64,000 nt of DNA, taken from positions 186,001 through 250,000 of the forward strand of contig CAZOUY010000001.1 of NCBI GenBank assembly GCA_964583155.1. Reading direction: 5' to 3'. Positions 17,554 to 24,988 of the stretch are shown here, in pieces; the stretch's first letter is position 1, and each line of letters starts with the position of its first letter. The position numbers and the translations under genes were made by a program. The notes beneath the pieces were generated by a model. The model was not told where the DNA came from. It was given only the letters and a program-made list of their open reading frames with translations, and did no database searches. This DNA is from CAG-826 sp964583155. GTDB lineage: Bacteria; Bacillota_I; Bacilli_A; RFN20; CAG-826.

Positions 17554-18384
17554 GCTTTTGATTTCCGATGCCGAATGCTTTCCTTTTGATATCCGTTTTC
17601 TTTTGTTTTTAAAAAGGAAATCATCGGCTTTTTGCCACCTTTTTAATTTCCATTTTATAACCTCGTCTTCACCATGAATAACGCCATCTTTCCAAAAATA
17701 ATTATCATAATAGCGATATAGACGCGGCGAGGAGGAAATCTTCACCCGTGATGGCTTCCCTTTTATAAGACGGATCATGAGCCATTGCGGATATTTCATC
17801 CATTCCGCGATTATCATTTTAAACTGTGCACCGACGATGAATAACATCACCAATAGCTGCCCGTTTCTAATACATAAATAACACACAAAAGCGCTCGTTA
17901 GTAGCGAGATGACGCTTGAAAGGATTTTTCCGTGCTCGATATCGAGGAAGCGATGGCAAATGGCTCTGAGCAATCGACCACCATCAAGCGGATAGACCGG
18001 TAAAAGATTAAAAAAGAAGACCAAAAAGCAGGCTTCATATCCATGACGATAACCATAAAACGAAATGATATCCCCTTGGTATAGGCCCCAAATGATAGGC
18101 AGGCTAATGATAATCGATAAAGGTCCCGCTAGTAGGATGAGGATTTGCTTCCAAAATGGTGCCTCCTCGAGATCATCAATGCGCGCATAAAAGCCAAATG
18201 GCAACATCTCTAGAGAATGAACGGGAATCTTTAAAATTAGGCTCGTCATCAAGTGACATATCTCATGAATAAAGGCGACAAACAGATGAATAAATAAGAA
18301 AGAAAATCGCCCTGTAAAAAGAGCGATTGCGATATAAATAACGGTTAAAGGATGAACGTAGATATCACATGAAAGCTTCTTCAT
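17539..18384 (-). CDS. spoIVFB: M50 site-2 protease, SpoIVFB-like
   Basis: 281-residue polytopic intramembrane metalloprotease. Zinc ligands are visible: FIHEICH (HExxH, about residues 45-49) and the third-ligand motif PVYPLDGGRLLRAI (about 134-147). In B. subtilis SpoIVFB cuts pro-sigma-K in the mother cell and is held silent by SpoIVFA. Assignment is by motif and by context: the spoIVFA-like gene lies just upstream and rplU just downstream, the Bacillus order minCD-spoIVFAB-rplU. ATG 18384 (MKKLSCDIYVHP) lies inside the end of spoIVFA (20-base overlap) after GAGGGAAG, which implies coupled translation. Another S2P substrate is possible. Confidence 0.8.
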   Translation of the reverse strand: MKKLSCDIYVHPLTVIYIAIALFTGRFSFLFIHLFVAFIHEICHLMTSLILKIPVHSLEMLPFGFYARIDDLEEAPFWKQILILLAGPLSIIISLPIIWGLYQGDIISFYGYRHGYEACFLVFFFNLLPVYPLDGGRLLRAICHRFLDIEHGKILSSVISLLTSAFVCYLCIRNGQLLVMLFIVGAQFKMIIAEWMKYPQWLMIRLIKGKPSRVKISSSPRLYRYYDNYFWKDGVIHGEDEVIKWKLKRWQKADDFLFKNKRKRISKGKHSASEIKSLSNS

Positions 18385-18946
18385 AGGAAATAACGCTTCC
18401 CTCTTTTTGGAAAATGACTTTGAATGAATTCTCATAATTCGCGATGATATCGCCGCATTTCAGTTGATCGGCTGCTTTAACTAACGGATCAAAAAGATCG
18501 AAATAGGAGGCAATCACTCCGTTTTCATAGGTAACCATTATAAAGGTGCTATTTTCGACCTCATCAACGTATGAAATAACCCCACGCTTGAGCATTCGAA
18601 CATTATTGTCCTCGCAGGTGTAGTGATCCTTATCACTCGTTTTTAGATACATAACATTGCCATTCACGGTCTGATCGCCGCCTTGATTTTTAAAGACATT
18701 GAAATTGAACATCCGATCAAATATATTATTTACTTTTTCATTGAAGGAGGAAAAATTGATATTGGTATGGAAGATCTTATTTAAGAAGGTTCCATTTTCA
18801 TCAACGCGGGCGTAGATCAGAAAACCGAGCAGGAATGATGTCAAAATCAAAATAATCATCATCAAGCGATATAGGGGGTGACGCTTATGTGATTTCTCTT
18901 TTTTCGGTTCGGCAATCCGCTTTCTTATCATTTCTAATTCATCCAT
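18365..18946 (-). CDS. spoIVFA: SpoIVFA-like membrane protein with degenerate LytM domain
   Basis: 193 residues: a basic cytoplasmic N-terminus (RKRIAEPKKEKSHKRHPLYR), one membrane helix (about 30-50), an extracytoplasmic linker, and a C-terminal LytM-like domain (about 85-190) in which ENGVIASYFDLFDPL replaces the catalytic His segment of M23 peptidases. B. subtilis SpoIVFA has this layout and inhibits SpoIVFB until SpoIVB cleaves it. Sequence similarity is weak; the call rests on architecture plus the fixed position between minD and the M50 gene. ATG 18946 follows AAGAGGTG. Confidence 0.7.
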   Translation of the reverse strand: MDELEMIRKRIAEPKKEKSHKRHPLYRLMMIILILTSFLLGFLIYARVDENGTFLNKIFHTNINFSSFNEKVNNIFDRMFNFNVFKNQGGDQTVNGNVMYLKTSDKDHYTCEDNNVRMLKRGVISYVDEVENSTFIMVTYENGVIASYFDLFDPLVKAADQLKCGDIIANYENSFKVIFQKEGSVISYEEAFM

Positions 18947-18966
18947 TTTTAACACCTCTTTTCATT

Positions 18967-19734
18967 CTATGAAAGATGAGCTTTTTTCATGATACGCTTC
19001 CATAAAGAAGGTGATTTTATCCGCTTCTCACCGCATATTTTACTGGCGACATCCAAATATGCTTCCAGATGATCATCCAAGAGAACGAGGCCCTTATTTT
19101 GTGCTTTGCGAATTAAGTGGCTCTCATAAAAATAGCCTAAAATTGGCTTGCCGAGGACCCGTTCGACCTCTTCGATAGGAATCGTCGCGTCCTTATCGCA
19201 CGCTTTAAGAGGAACGCGGTTAACGAGGATTTGAATATTATCAAGATGCTCGCTATGAAGAATTCCAATCACCTTGTCCGCATCCTTAATGGATACCTTA
19301 TCAAGGGTCACCACCAGAAGCACCTCTTTCGCGTAGCGAATGGCCTGATGAAAGCCTTTTTCAATTCCGGCGGGAGAATCGATTAAAATATAATCAAAGT
19401 CGCTGTTCATTTCGTTTAAGACGATTTCCATATCGCTTGTCGAAATCGCGGTTTGATCCGTGCGTAAGCAGGCCGGAAGTAAGAAAAGATTCTCATACTC
19501 CTTATCGCGGACGAGCGCCTGCTTTAAGGAGGCGCGCCCTCTTTTGACATCATCGAAATCATAGATGACTCTTGATTCTAAGCCCATGATAACATCGAGA
19601 TTCTTTAAGCCAAGATCCGCATCGATCAGAGCGACCTTCTTTTTGAGCTTGGCCAGACTTTTACCGAGCATGGCCGTAATAGTGGTCTTTCCTACTCCAC
19701 CTTTTCCACTGGTAATAACGATAATTCGCGCCAT
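18967..19734 (-). CDS. minD: Septum-site determining ATPase MinD
   Basis: 255-residue ParA-family ATPase that recruits MinC to the membrane. Deviant Walker A GKGGVGKTT (residues 10-18), switch I segment LIDADLGLKNLD, switch II DSPAGIEKGF and the amphipathic C-terminal membrane-targeting helix (SLWKRIMKKAHL) are present. ATG 19734 follows GGAGGAAATAAATC and lies 43 bases inside minC. Confidence 0.95.
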   Translation of the reverse strand: MARIIVITSGKGGVGKTTITAMLGKSLAKLKKKVALIDADLGLKNLDVIMGLESRVIYDFDDVKRGRASLKQALVRDKEYENLFLLPACLRTDQTAISTSDMEIVLNEMNSDFDYILIDSPAGIEKGFHQAIRYAKEVLLVVTLDKVSIKDADKVIGILHSEHLDNIQILVNRVPLKACDKDATIPIEEVERVLGKPILGYFYESHLIRKAQNKGLVLLDDHLEAYLDVASKICGEKRIKSPSLWKRIMKKAHLS

Positions 19735-20231
19735 GATTTATTTCCTCCTTCTTCTTGATTCCAAATTTCACTTTCGCCATTTACAAGGCGTTCAACGCCA
19801 TGATGGAAATGCAAATGCGCATTCACAAAATGATCGGCGTAAATCATGCTGTTTTCATTCATTAGATGAATGCGTCCCGCGACGCTTCCATGGACATATA
19901 GCGTCTGATAGACGTATACCACACTATCCTGATGGATATCGCCAACGACGACTGTCGATAGCGGTAAATGCCATGTCTCACCATTATAAAAATGGTGATT
20001 AATCATGCGTAATCCATCGATCTTCGGATAGGTAATCCCCTTCAAAATCGTCGTTTTATAATCGAAAATCATTTCAATTATTCGATAAACAAGCGATTTG
20101 GAGGGCTTTTTTGTTAGTTTGATGAGTAAGGAGGTCTCTTTTTTTAAAAAGCACAATTCTTCTAATCGAAGGCGGAGCGTTTCCATATTCTCCTCATCGT
20201 CCTTATCAAGATTTATTTCAAATAGTTCCAT
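19692..20231 (-). CDS. minC: Septum-site inhibitor MinC
   Basis: 179 residues. The C-terminal half has the beta-helix typical of MinC (STVVVGDIHQDSVVYVYQTL, YVHGSVAGRIHLMNENSMIY), which dimerises, binds MinD and blocks FtsZ at the poles. The N-terminal half (about 1-85) is diverged and somewhat short. The last 43 bases overlap minD in another frame, an unusually long overlap. ATG 20231 has GCGGTG upstream; a GTG three codons earlier is less likely. In Bacillus mreBCD stand between radC and minC; they are absent here. Confidence 0.85.
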   Translation of the reverse strand: MELFEINLDKDDEENMETLRLRLEELCFLKKETSLLIKLTKKPSKSLVYRIIEMIFDYKTTILKGITYPKIDGLRMINHHFYNGETWHLPLSTVVVGDIHQDSVVYVYQTLYVHGSVAGRIHLMNENSMIYADHFVNAHLHFHHGVERLVNGESEIWNQEEGGNKSWRELSLLPVEKVE

Positions 20232-20263
20232 TATGATCACCGCTTATATTCTAGAAAAGAAAA

Positions 20264-20294
20264 AAAGCGGATTTTGTCAAATTATGTCCGCTTC
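20264..20294 (-). terminator. Intrinsic terminator after radC
   Basis: On the minus strand AAGCGGA (20293-20287) and TCCGCTT (20271-20265) form a stem with a 15-base loop and a following T-run; the stem overlaps the end of the radC coding region. Confidence 0.7.
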
Positions 20295-20948
20295 TAAAAA
20301 AGAATAATATTCCTCCTCGGTGAGGATGATATGATCCAAAAATTTGATGTGCAGCAAACGACTTTTCTTTAAAATCTCCAAGGTCGTCTCATAATCGGCT
20401 TGACTCGGCATTGGATTTCCCAAGGGATGATTATGAATGAGCATGAAGCATTTCGCATTTTGGCGGAGGAGACTGGTAAACAATTCATTGATGGAAATGA
20501 CAATCTCATCAGATGTCCCGATGTGCATGACCTCTTCATAGATCAGATGCCGGCGTTTATCGCCCATAATGACGACTAACACCTCCCGATCGCAATTTCG
20601 TAATTCAAAGCGATATTTTTGCACCATTAGCCCCGTCGTCAAAAGAATTTCATCGCGATTTTCCTGATAGCGAACTACCCTCTTTGCTAGTTCAAAGGTA
20701 GCTAGAAAACGCCAAATCTGAGGATCCTGAAAGCCTTTTTCCTGTTGCCATTCGCTATATGATAAATGCGCCAATTGGCCTAATGAATAGCGCATCAAGA
20801 GGGAGTGCGCTAGTTCAAGCGCGGAATGGTTTTTGATACCATGGCCCAAAATGAGAGCGATCAACTCGGCATTTTCCAGCTTTTCAAGGCCATATCGCCG
20901 CGCTTTTTCGCGCGGACGATCGGCCTTTTTCATATCGTGGATGCGCAT
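20277..20948 (-). CDS. radC: RadC family JAMM-domain protein
   Basis: 223 residues. The N-terminal helix-hairpin-helix-like part (REKARRYGLEKLENAELIAL) is followed by the JAMM metalloprotease-like domain with the zinc motif LIHNHPLGNPMPSQAD (about residues 168-183) and an upstream Glu. RadC function is still debated; a role in DNA repair has been questioned. It starts directly after the stop of the small GG-peptide gene, with no room between them, so the two are probably co-translated. Confidence 0.92.
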   Translation of the reverse strand: MRIHDMKKADRPREKARRYGLEKLENAELIALILGHGIKNHSALELAHSLLMRYSLGQLAHLSYSEWQQEKGFQDPQIWRFLATFELAKRVVRYQENRDEILLTTGLMVQKYRFELRNCDREVLVVIMGDKRRHLIYEEVMHIGTSDEIVISINELFTSLLRQNAKCFMLIHNHPLGNPMPSQADYETTLEILKKSRLLHIKFLDHIILTEEEYYSFLEADII

Positions 20949-21122
20949 TTACCAATTAAATTTATAGCCGCCTGGTAATGTGACACTGCCACTTGAGGAC
21001 ATGAATAGTCGATAGCATACCACCGCGACAATCGCCACCGCTAAAATCGCCAAAACCGCCGTCAGGGTGATCGCTTCACCGCCTTTGATGCTCATCATTT
21101 CCGTCATCGTTAATTCTCGCAT
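20949..21122 (-). CDS. 57-residue peptide with double-glycine-leader-like N-terminus and hydrophobic core
   Basis: Too short for usual gene callers. ATG 21122 follows TAGGAGGTTTTTTT, a strong ribosome-binding site. The N-terminus MRELTMTEMMSIKGG resembles the leaders of class II bacteriocins and related exported peptides (hydrophobic residues spaced as in LxxxEMxxIxGG). After GG comes EAITLTAVLAILAVAIVAVV, a membrane-length helix, then CYRLFMSSSG, then a tail ending TLPGGYKFNW. It lies between valS and radC and its stop abuts the radC start. No C39-peptidase transporter, immunity gene or modification enzyme is in the window, so an alternative is a small resident membrane protein. I recognise no described family. 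Confidence 0.75.
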   Translation of the reverse strand: MRELTMTEMMSIKGGEAITLTAVLAILAVAIVAVVCYRLFMSSSGSVTLPGGYKFNW

Positions 21123-21152
21123 AAAAAAACCTCCTATTATTAATTAGGAGGT
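21122..21152 (-). promoter_or_regulatory. Terminator-like hairpin whose 3' arm is the ribosome-binding site of the GG-peptide gene
   Basis: On the minus strand ACCTCCTA (21152-21145), an 8-base loop and TAGGAGGT (21136-21129) form a perfect 8-bp stem, followed by T7 and ATG. Folded, it would end valS transcription and also hide the Shine-Dalgarno sequence of the peptide gene. The same arrangement precedes the spoVID-like gene. Confidence 0.75.
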
Positions 21153-21166
21153 AATTCGTGATTTTC

Positions 21167-23770
21167 CTACTCTTCAAGATCCTGACGCTTCTTTTTAGCG
21201 GTCGTTAAGCGCTCGGAATATTTAGTGAGCTTTTCCTTTTCAAGATCGATCTTATCTTGAGGAGCCTTCGCTAAAAAGCCGGGATTGTTCAGCATTTTTT
21301 GGGCCCGATAGACCTCATTTTCCAAAAAGGCTATTTCCAAATCGAGCTTCTTTTTCAAAGCCTCAACATCCGTATCATCCTCGATCGCCATCTCCAAGGA
21401 ATTATAGATATAGTAGCTTGCTTGCTTTAACTTAGTCGGAAGATCCTCGAAAACGATATTCTTCGCGAAGGTGAAACGCTCAAGATACTTCAAAAACTCC
21501 TGATAACGATGATAACGATCAAAAAGATATAAGGAGACCGGAGCGTTCGGCGCTAAGGAATGATTCACCTTGTAGCTTCGCACATCCTTGATGATTTGAA
21601 TGAGCGTGGTGATCTCTTCTAAGGCCTTCTTATCGATCAGCTTTTCATCATATTGCGGATAGGAGGCTAACATGATGGAAGGAAGATGGCCGGGGAGATT
21701 TTGATATACCTCCTCTGCAAAAAATGGCGTGTAGGGATAAATCATCATCAAAATGTCCTTTAAGCATTTATAGAGAATTTGATAGGTGGTCGCCTTCGCC
21801 TTATCATCCGCTATTTGGAGGCTGACCTTGACTATTTCCAAATACCATGAGCAAAAATCATCATAAACAAAATTATAAAGATGGGTTGAGGCATTGGCGA
21901 GTTCATACTTATCCATATTGGTTTTAACATTTAAAATCGTAAACTGCTCTTTGGTTAAGATATAACGATCAAAGGCCTTGCACTCCTCCCAATTGATTTT
22001 TTCTTCTTGAAAATCTTCAGGCAGGTTCGCGAGGATAAAGCGCGCGGCATTCCATATTTTATTAAGATAGCCACTGGCCGCCTGGAGTTTTTCATCGCTA
22101 TAACGCGAATCGAGCCCGGGCGTGGAATTGGTGGTGATAAAATAACGTAAGGCATCGGCCCCATAATCCTCGATAACCTTGATGGGATCGACACCATTTC
22201 CGAGCGATTTGCTCATTTTTCGGCCTTCCGGATCGCGAATAAGGCCATGAATCAAACAATCCTTAAAGGGACGCTTCTTGGTGAATTCGAGCGATTGGAA
22301 GATCATACGGCTGACCCAGAAGAAAATGATATCATAGGCCGTCACCATAACATCGAGAGGGAAATATTTCTCATAGTCCGGTGTCGCATCGGGCCATCCA
22401 AGGGTCGAAAACGGCCAAAGAGCGCTACTGAACCATGTATCGAGAACATCCTCATCCTGAACATAATTTTCAATATCCGCCGGCGGTTCTTCGCTGACGA
22501 TGACTTCGCCGGTTACCTTATGATAGTAAGCCGGAATTCGATGTCCCCACCACAGCTGACGCGAAATGCACCAATCATCGACCTTTTCCATCCAGCCGGT
22601 AAACACCTTTTCAAAGCGCTCCGGATAAAAATTAACCTTATTTTCGGTATTTTGATTGGCTAAGGCTTGATCGGCCAAGGGTCGCATTTTGATGAACCAT
22701 TGCTTTGAAAGATATGGTTCAACGATCGCATCGCTCCGTTCGGAATGACCAACCGGGTGAACGATGTCTTCAATTTTGATGAGATCACCCTGCTTCTCGA
22801 TTTGGGCCACTAATTGCGCGCGGCACACAAAACGGTCAAGCCCTTTATATTGTCCGGCCAATTCATTCATTGTCGCATCCTTATTCATGCAAATAGGATG
22901 GGGATATCCGTATTTTTCCCCGATTATAAAATCGTTAGGATCATGGGCCGGAGTACATTTCATAACGCCCGTTCCAAATTCCAAATCGACATATTCATCG
23001 GCGATGATATCAAGCAATTGACCATTGGCGGGATTGATCACTTTTCGGCCCACCAAAGATTGATAACGACTATCCTTAGGATTAACGACCACACAGACAT
23101 CGCCGAACATCGTTTCCGGACGCGTGGTAGCGACCTCTAGATATGAGGAATGATCGTCAAGCCAATACTTAAAATAATAGAATTTTCCTGGATCATCCTT
23201 ATGGATAACTTCAATGTTGCTTAGGGCGGTCATTTGGACCGGATCCCAGTTAATAATCCGTTCACCTTGGTAAATTAAGCCTTTATTATAGAGAGTAACA
23301 AAAACATGATTGACCGCCTTTGAAAGCCCCTCATCGAGCGTAAAGCGTTCCCGACTATAATCGAGCATCAGCCCCATCGTTTTCCATTGCTCATGGATCG
23401 AAGCGGCATATTCATCCTTCCACTTCCACGCTTCCTTTAAGAAGGCCTCGCGTCCAATGTCATAGCGGGAAATACCTTGTTCTCGTAAACGGGCATCGAC
23501 CTTCGCCTGCGTAGCGATCCCGGCATGATCCATTCCAGGAAGCCACAATACATCAAATCCACACGCCTTTTTATAGCGCCCAATGATGTCCTGGACCGTC
23601 GTATTAAAGGCATGACCAATATGCAATTTCCCGGTCACATTCGGCGGCGGAATCACCATCGAAAAGGAAGGAGCATCCTTATCACCGGCTTTAAAATAGC
23701 CGTTTTCTTTCCAAAAATCATATTTACCTTCTTCGACCTTATGATGGTCATAATGCTTATCTAAAGCCAT
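21167..23770 (-). CDS. valS: Valyl-tRNA synthetase
   Basis: 867-residue class I synthetase with editing domain. HIGH motif in PPNVTGKLHIGHAF, a CP1 editing domain (about 190-345, with ATTRPETMFGD), KMSKS in GRKMSKSLGNG, and a C-terminal coiled-coil arm (about 800-865, VEALKKKLDLEIAFLENEV). ATG 23770 (MALDKHYDHH) follows GGGAGGACGAAAA. Controlled by an upstream T-box. In Bacillus folC follows valS; here the GG-peptide and radC do. Confidence 0.97.
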   Translation of the reverse strand: MALDKHYDHHKVEEGKYDFWKENGYFKAGDKDAPSFSMVIPPPNVTGKLHIGHAFNTTVQDIIGRYKKACGFDVLWLPGMDHAGIATQAKVDARLREQGISRYDIGREAFLKEAWKWKDEYAASIHEQWKTMGLMLDYSRERFTLDEGLSKAVNHVFVTLYNKGLIYQGERIINWDPVQMTALSNIEVIHKDDPGKFYYFKYWLDDHSSYLEVATTRPETMFGDVCVVVNPKDSRYQSLVGRKVINPANGQLLDIIADEYVDLEFGTGVMKCTPAHDPNDFIIGEKYGYPHPICMNKDATMNELAGQYKGLDRFVCRAQLVAQIEKQGDLIKIEDIVHPVGHSERSDAIVEPYLSKQWFIKMRPLADQALANQNTENKVNFYPERFEKVFTGWMEKVDDWCISRQLWWGHRIPAYYHKVTGEVIVSEEPPADIENYVQDEDVLDTWFSSALWPFSTLGWPDATPDYEKYFPLDVMVTAYDIIFFWVSRMIFQSLEFTKKRPFKDCLIHGLIRDPEGRKMSKSLGNGVDPIKVIEDYGADALRYFITTNSTPGLDSRYSDEKLQAASGYLNKIWNAARFILANLPEDFQEEKINWEECKAFDRYILTKEQFTILNVKTNMDKYELANASTHLYNFVYDDFCSWYLEIVKVSLQIADDKAKATTYQILYKCLKDILMMIYPYTPFFAEEVYQNLPGHLPSIMLASYPQYDEKLIDKKALEEITTLIQIIKDVRSYKVNHSLAPNAPVSLYLFDRYHRYQEFLKYLERFTFAKNIVFEDLPTKLKQASYYIYNSLEMAIEDDTDVEALKKKLDLEIAFLENEVYRAQKMLNNPGFLAKAPQDKIDLEKEKLTKYSERLTTAKKKRQDLEE

Positions 23771-23796
23771 TTTTCGTCCTCCCATATTATAAAAAT

Positions 23797-24003
23797 GAAA
23801 AAGCGCCCTTTTTCTCAAAGGACGCTCGATAGCGCGGTACCACCTTTGTTTCTAGTGTTATCACTAGACTCTTATACTATTGACGCAAGTTCACGGGCTT
23901 CGCCAGGCTCCCAAGCGACCTTCCTGATATCCCACTATCCTCTTTCCAGCACCTGAGGACTCTCTTGAAGCGGATATTTCGTACTCCTCTTGTTCAACGC
24001 ATT
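23797..24003 (-). promoter_or_regulatory. T-box leader of valS
   Basis: On the minus strand the canonical AAGGTGGTACCGCG (about 23838-23851) is followed by a terminator stem, AGCGTCCTTTGAGAAAAAGG, then GCGCTTTTT. Stem I elements AAGAGAGTCCTCAGGTGCTG are present (about 23947-23966). A GTC triplet at 23919-23917 is a candidate Val specifier. Confidence 0.92.
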
Positions 24004-24006
24004 ATT

Positions 24007-24036
24007 ATTTTAACAAAAGCCCCGAATAAATAGCAA
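24007..24036 (-). promoter_or_regulatory. Promoter of the valS T-box leader
   Basis: On the minus strand TTGCTA (24036-24031), an 18-base spacer and TAAAAT (24012-24007), just after the stop of the upstream gene. Confidence 0.5.
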
Positions 24037-24043
24037 TCTTTTT

Positions 24044-24988
24044 TTATGATTCCGGCTTATTAACGGCCGTATTGTCGGTCATTTTCATGAGGACATTGGC
24101 GAACTCTTCGACGCTTTGGAGGTGCGAGAGCGTTTTAAAAAGCGACTCGATATCATCGATATCATCCGCCTTGCGCTCGATTTTCGGGATAAAGAGAAAG
24201 GCCAAAAGCCACTCCTTTTCATAGCTTTTTAAGGGGTGAATCGCAAAATACTCTTTGAAAAGAGAGGCGATGTCGAGCCGCGAGAGATAGGCCTCGTCAA
24301 AGAGCTCTTTTAGATCATAAATCGAAGGGGCAATCGCCATTTTATCAAGGGAGATGATTTTCTGGTGCTTGACGATGATATGCTCGTAACGGAAATTTTG
24401 ATAGGTTAACGAAAGGCGAATGGAGCCGAGCTTCTTCCACTCATTTTCAAGATTATCAACGCGCCTTGAGGCTTCAAGAAGCGCTTTTAAGAGATGATCG
24501 TAGTTCATCAAAAAATACCAGTCGCTCGGTGAATGATAGTCGCTACGCTCGACTCTTTCCATGCGCGCGAGTATTTCCTTTTTAACATCGGCAATTTGCT
24601 TTTCCAAATAATTGAGGGACTCTTCAAAAAAGCCATCACTAACCTTCACTTCGTAAAGCGAGGCATGATGTAGATAAGCGATGGCCTTCACATAAAAATG
24701 AAGGCGAATATCCTGATTTAATTGGGCTTCATCCTGGATAAATGGCGTGATGGAAAAGTAGATGTTTTCAAAATTTTCGATATAATTATCGTATTTCGAA
24801 CGAATGGGAATCAAAAATAAGTCAAGGTTAAGCATATTGAGGCGCGAATAAACCAGGGACTTCGATGGATCATCATGGTATTTTAGAATATATATTCCTT
24901 CGGCGGTATATATCTTATAGACCTTTTTCGATAATTTGAGAATCGACTGAACATGCAAAAAATATTTTGCTTCAATGAAATCTTTCAT
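24044..24988 (-). CDS. YsxE/CotS-like degenerate kinase-fold protein
   Basis: 314 residues. The outline follows the CotS/choline-kinase fold: an N-lobe with a Lys strand (YTAEGIYILKYHDD), a hinge region, and a C-lobe segment SLTYQNFRYEHIIVKHQKII where active kinases have HGDLHxxN and a following DFD. The catalytic Asp residues are not conserved (SLDK replaces DFD), so a pseudokinase is likely. B. subtilis YsxE is a spore-coat protein of this fold encoded between spoVID and valS, the position here. ATG 24988 overlaps the spoVID-like stop by 4 bases (ATGA), so the two are coupled. Identity is by fold and synteny; residue similarity is low. Confidence 0.65.
   Translation of the reverse strand: MKDFIEAKYFLHVQSILKLSKKVYKIYTAEGIYILKYHDDPSKSLVYSRLNMLNLDLFLIPIRSKYDNYIENFENIYFSITPFIQDEAQLNQDIRLHFYVKAIAYLHHASLYEVKVSDGFFEESLNYLEKQIADVKKEILARMERVERSDYHSPSDWYFLMNYDHLLKALLEASRRVDNLENEWKKLGSIRLSLTYQNFRYEHIIVKHQKIISLDKMAIAPSIYDLKELFDEAYLSRLDIASLFKEYFAIHPLKSYEKEWLLAFLFIPKIERKADDIDDIESLFKTLSHLQSVEEFANVLMKMTDNTAVNKPES

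Noticed and set aside
20949..21122. Calling the 57-residue peptide an outright bacteriocin
   Set aside because: No C39 transporter, immunity gene or regulator lies nearby, and the leader resemblance alone is not proof.
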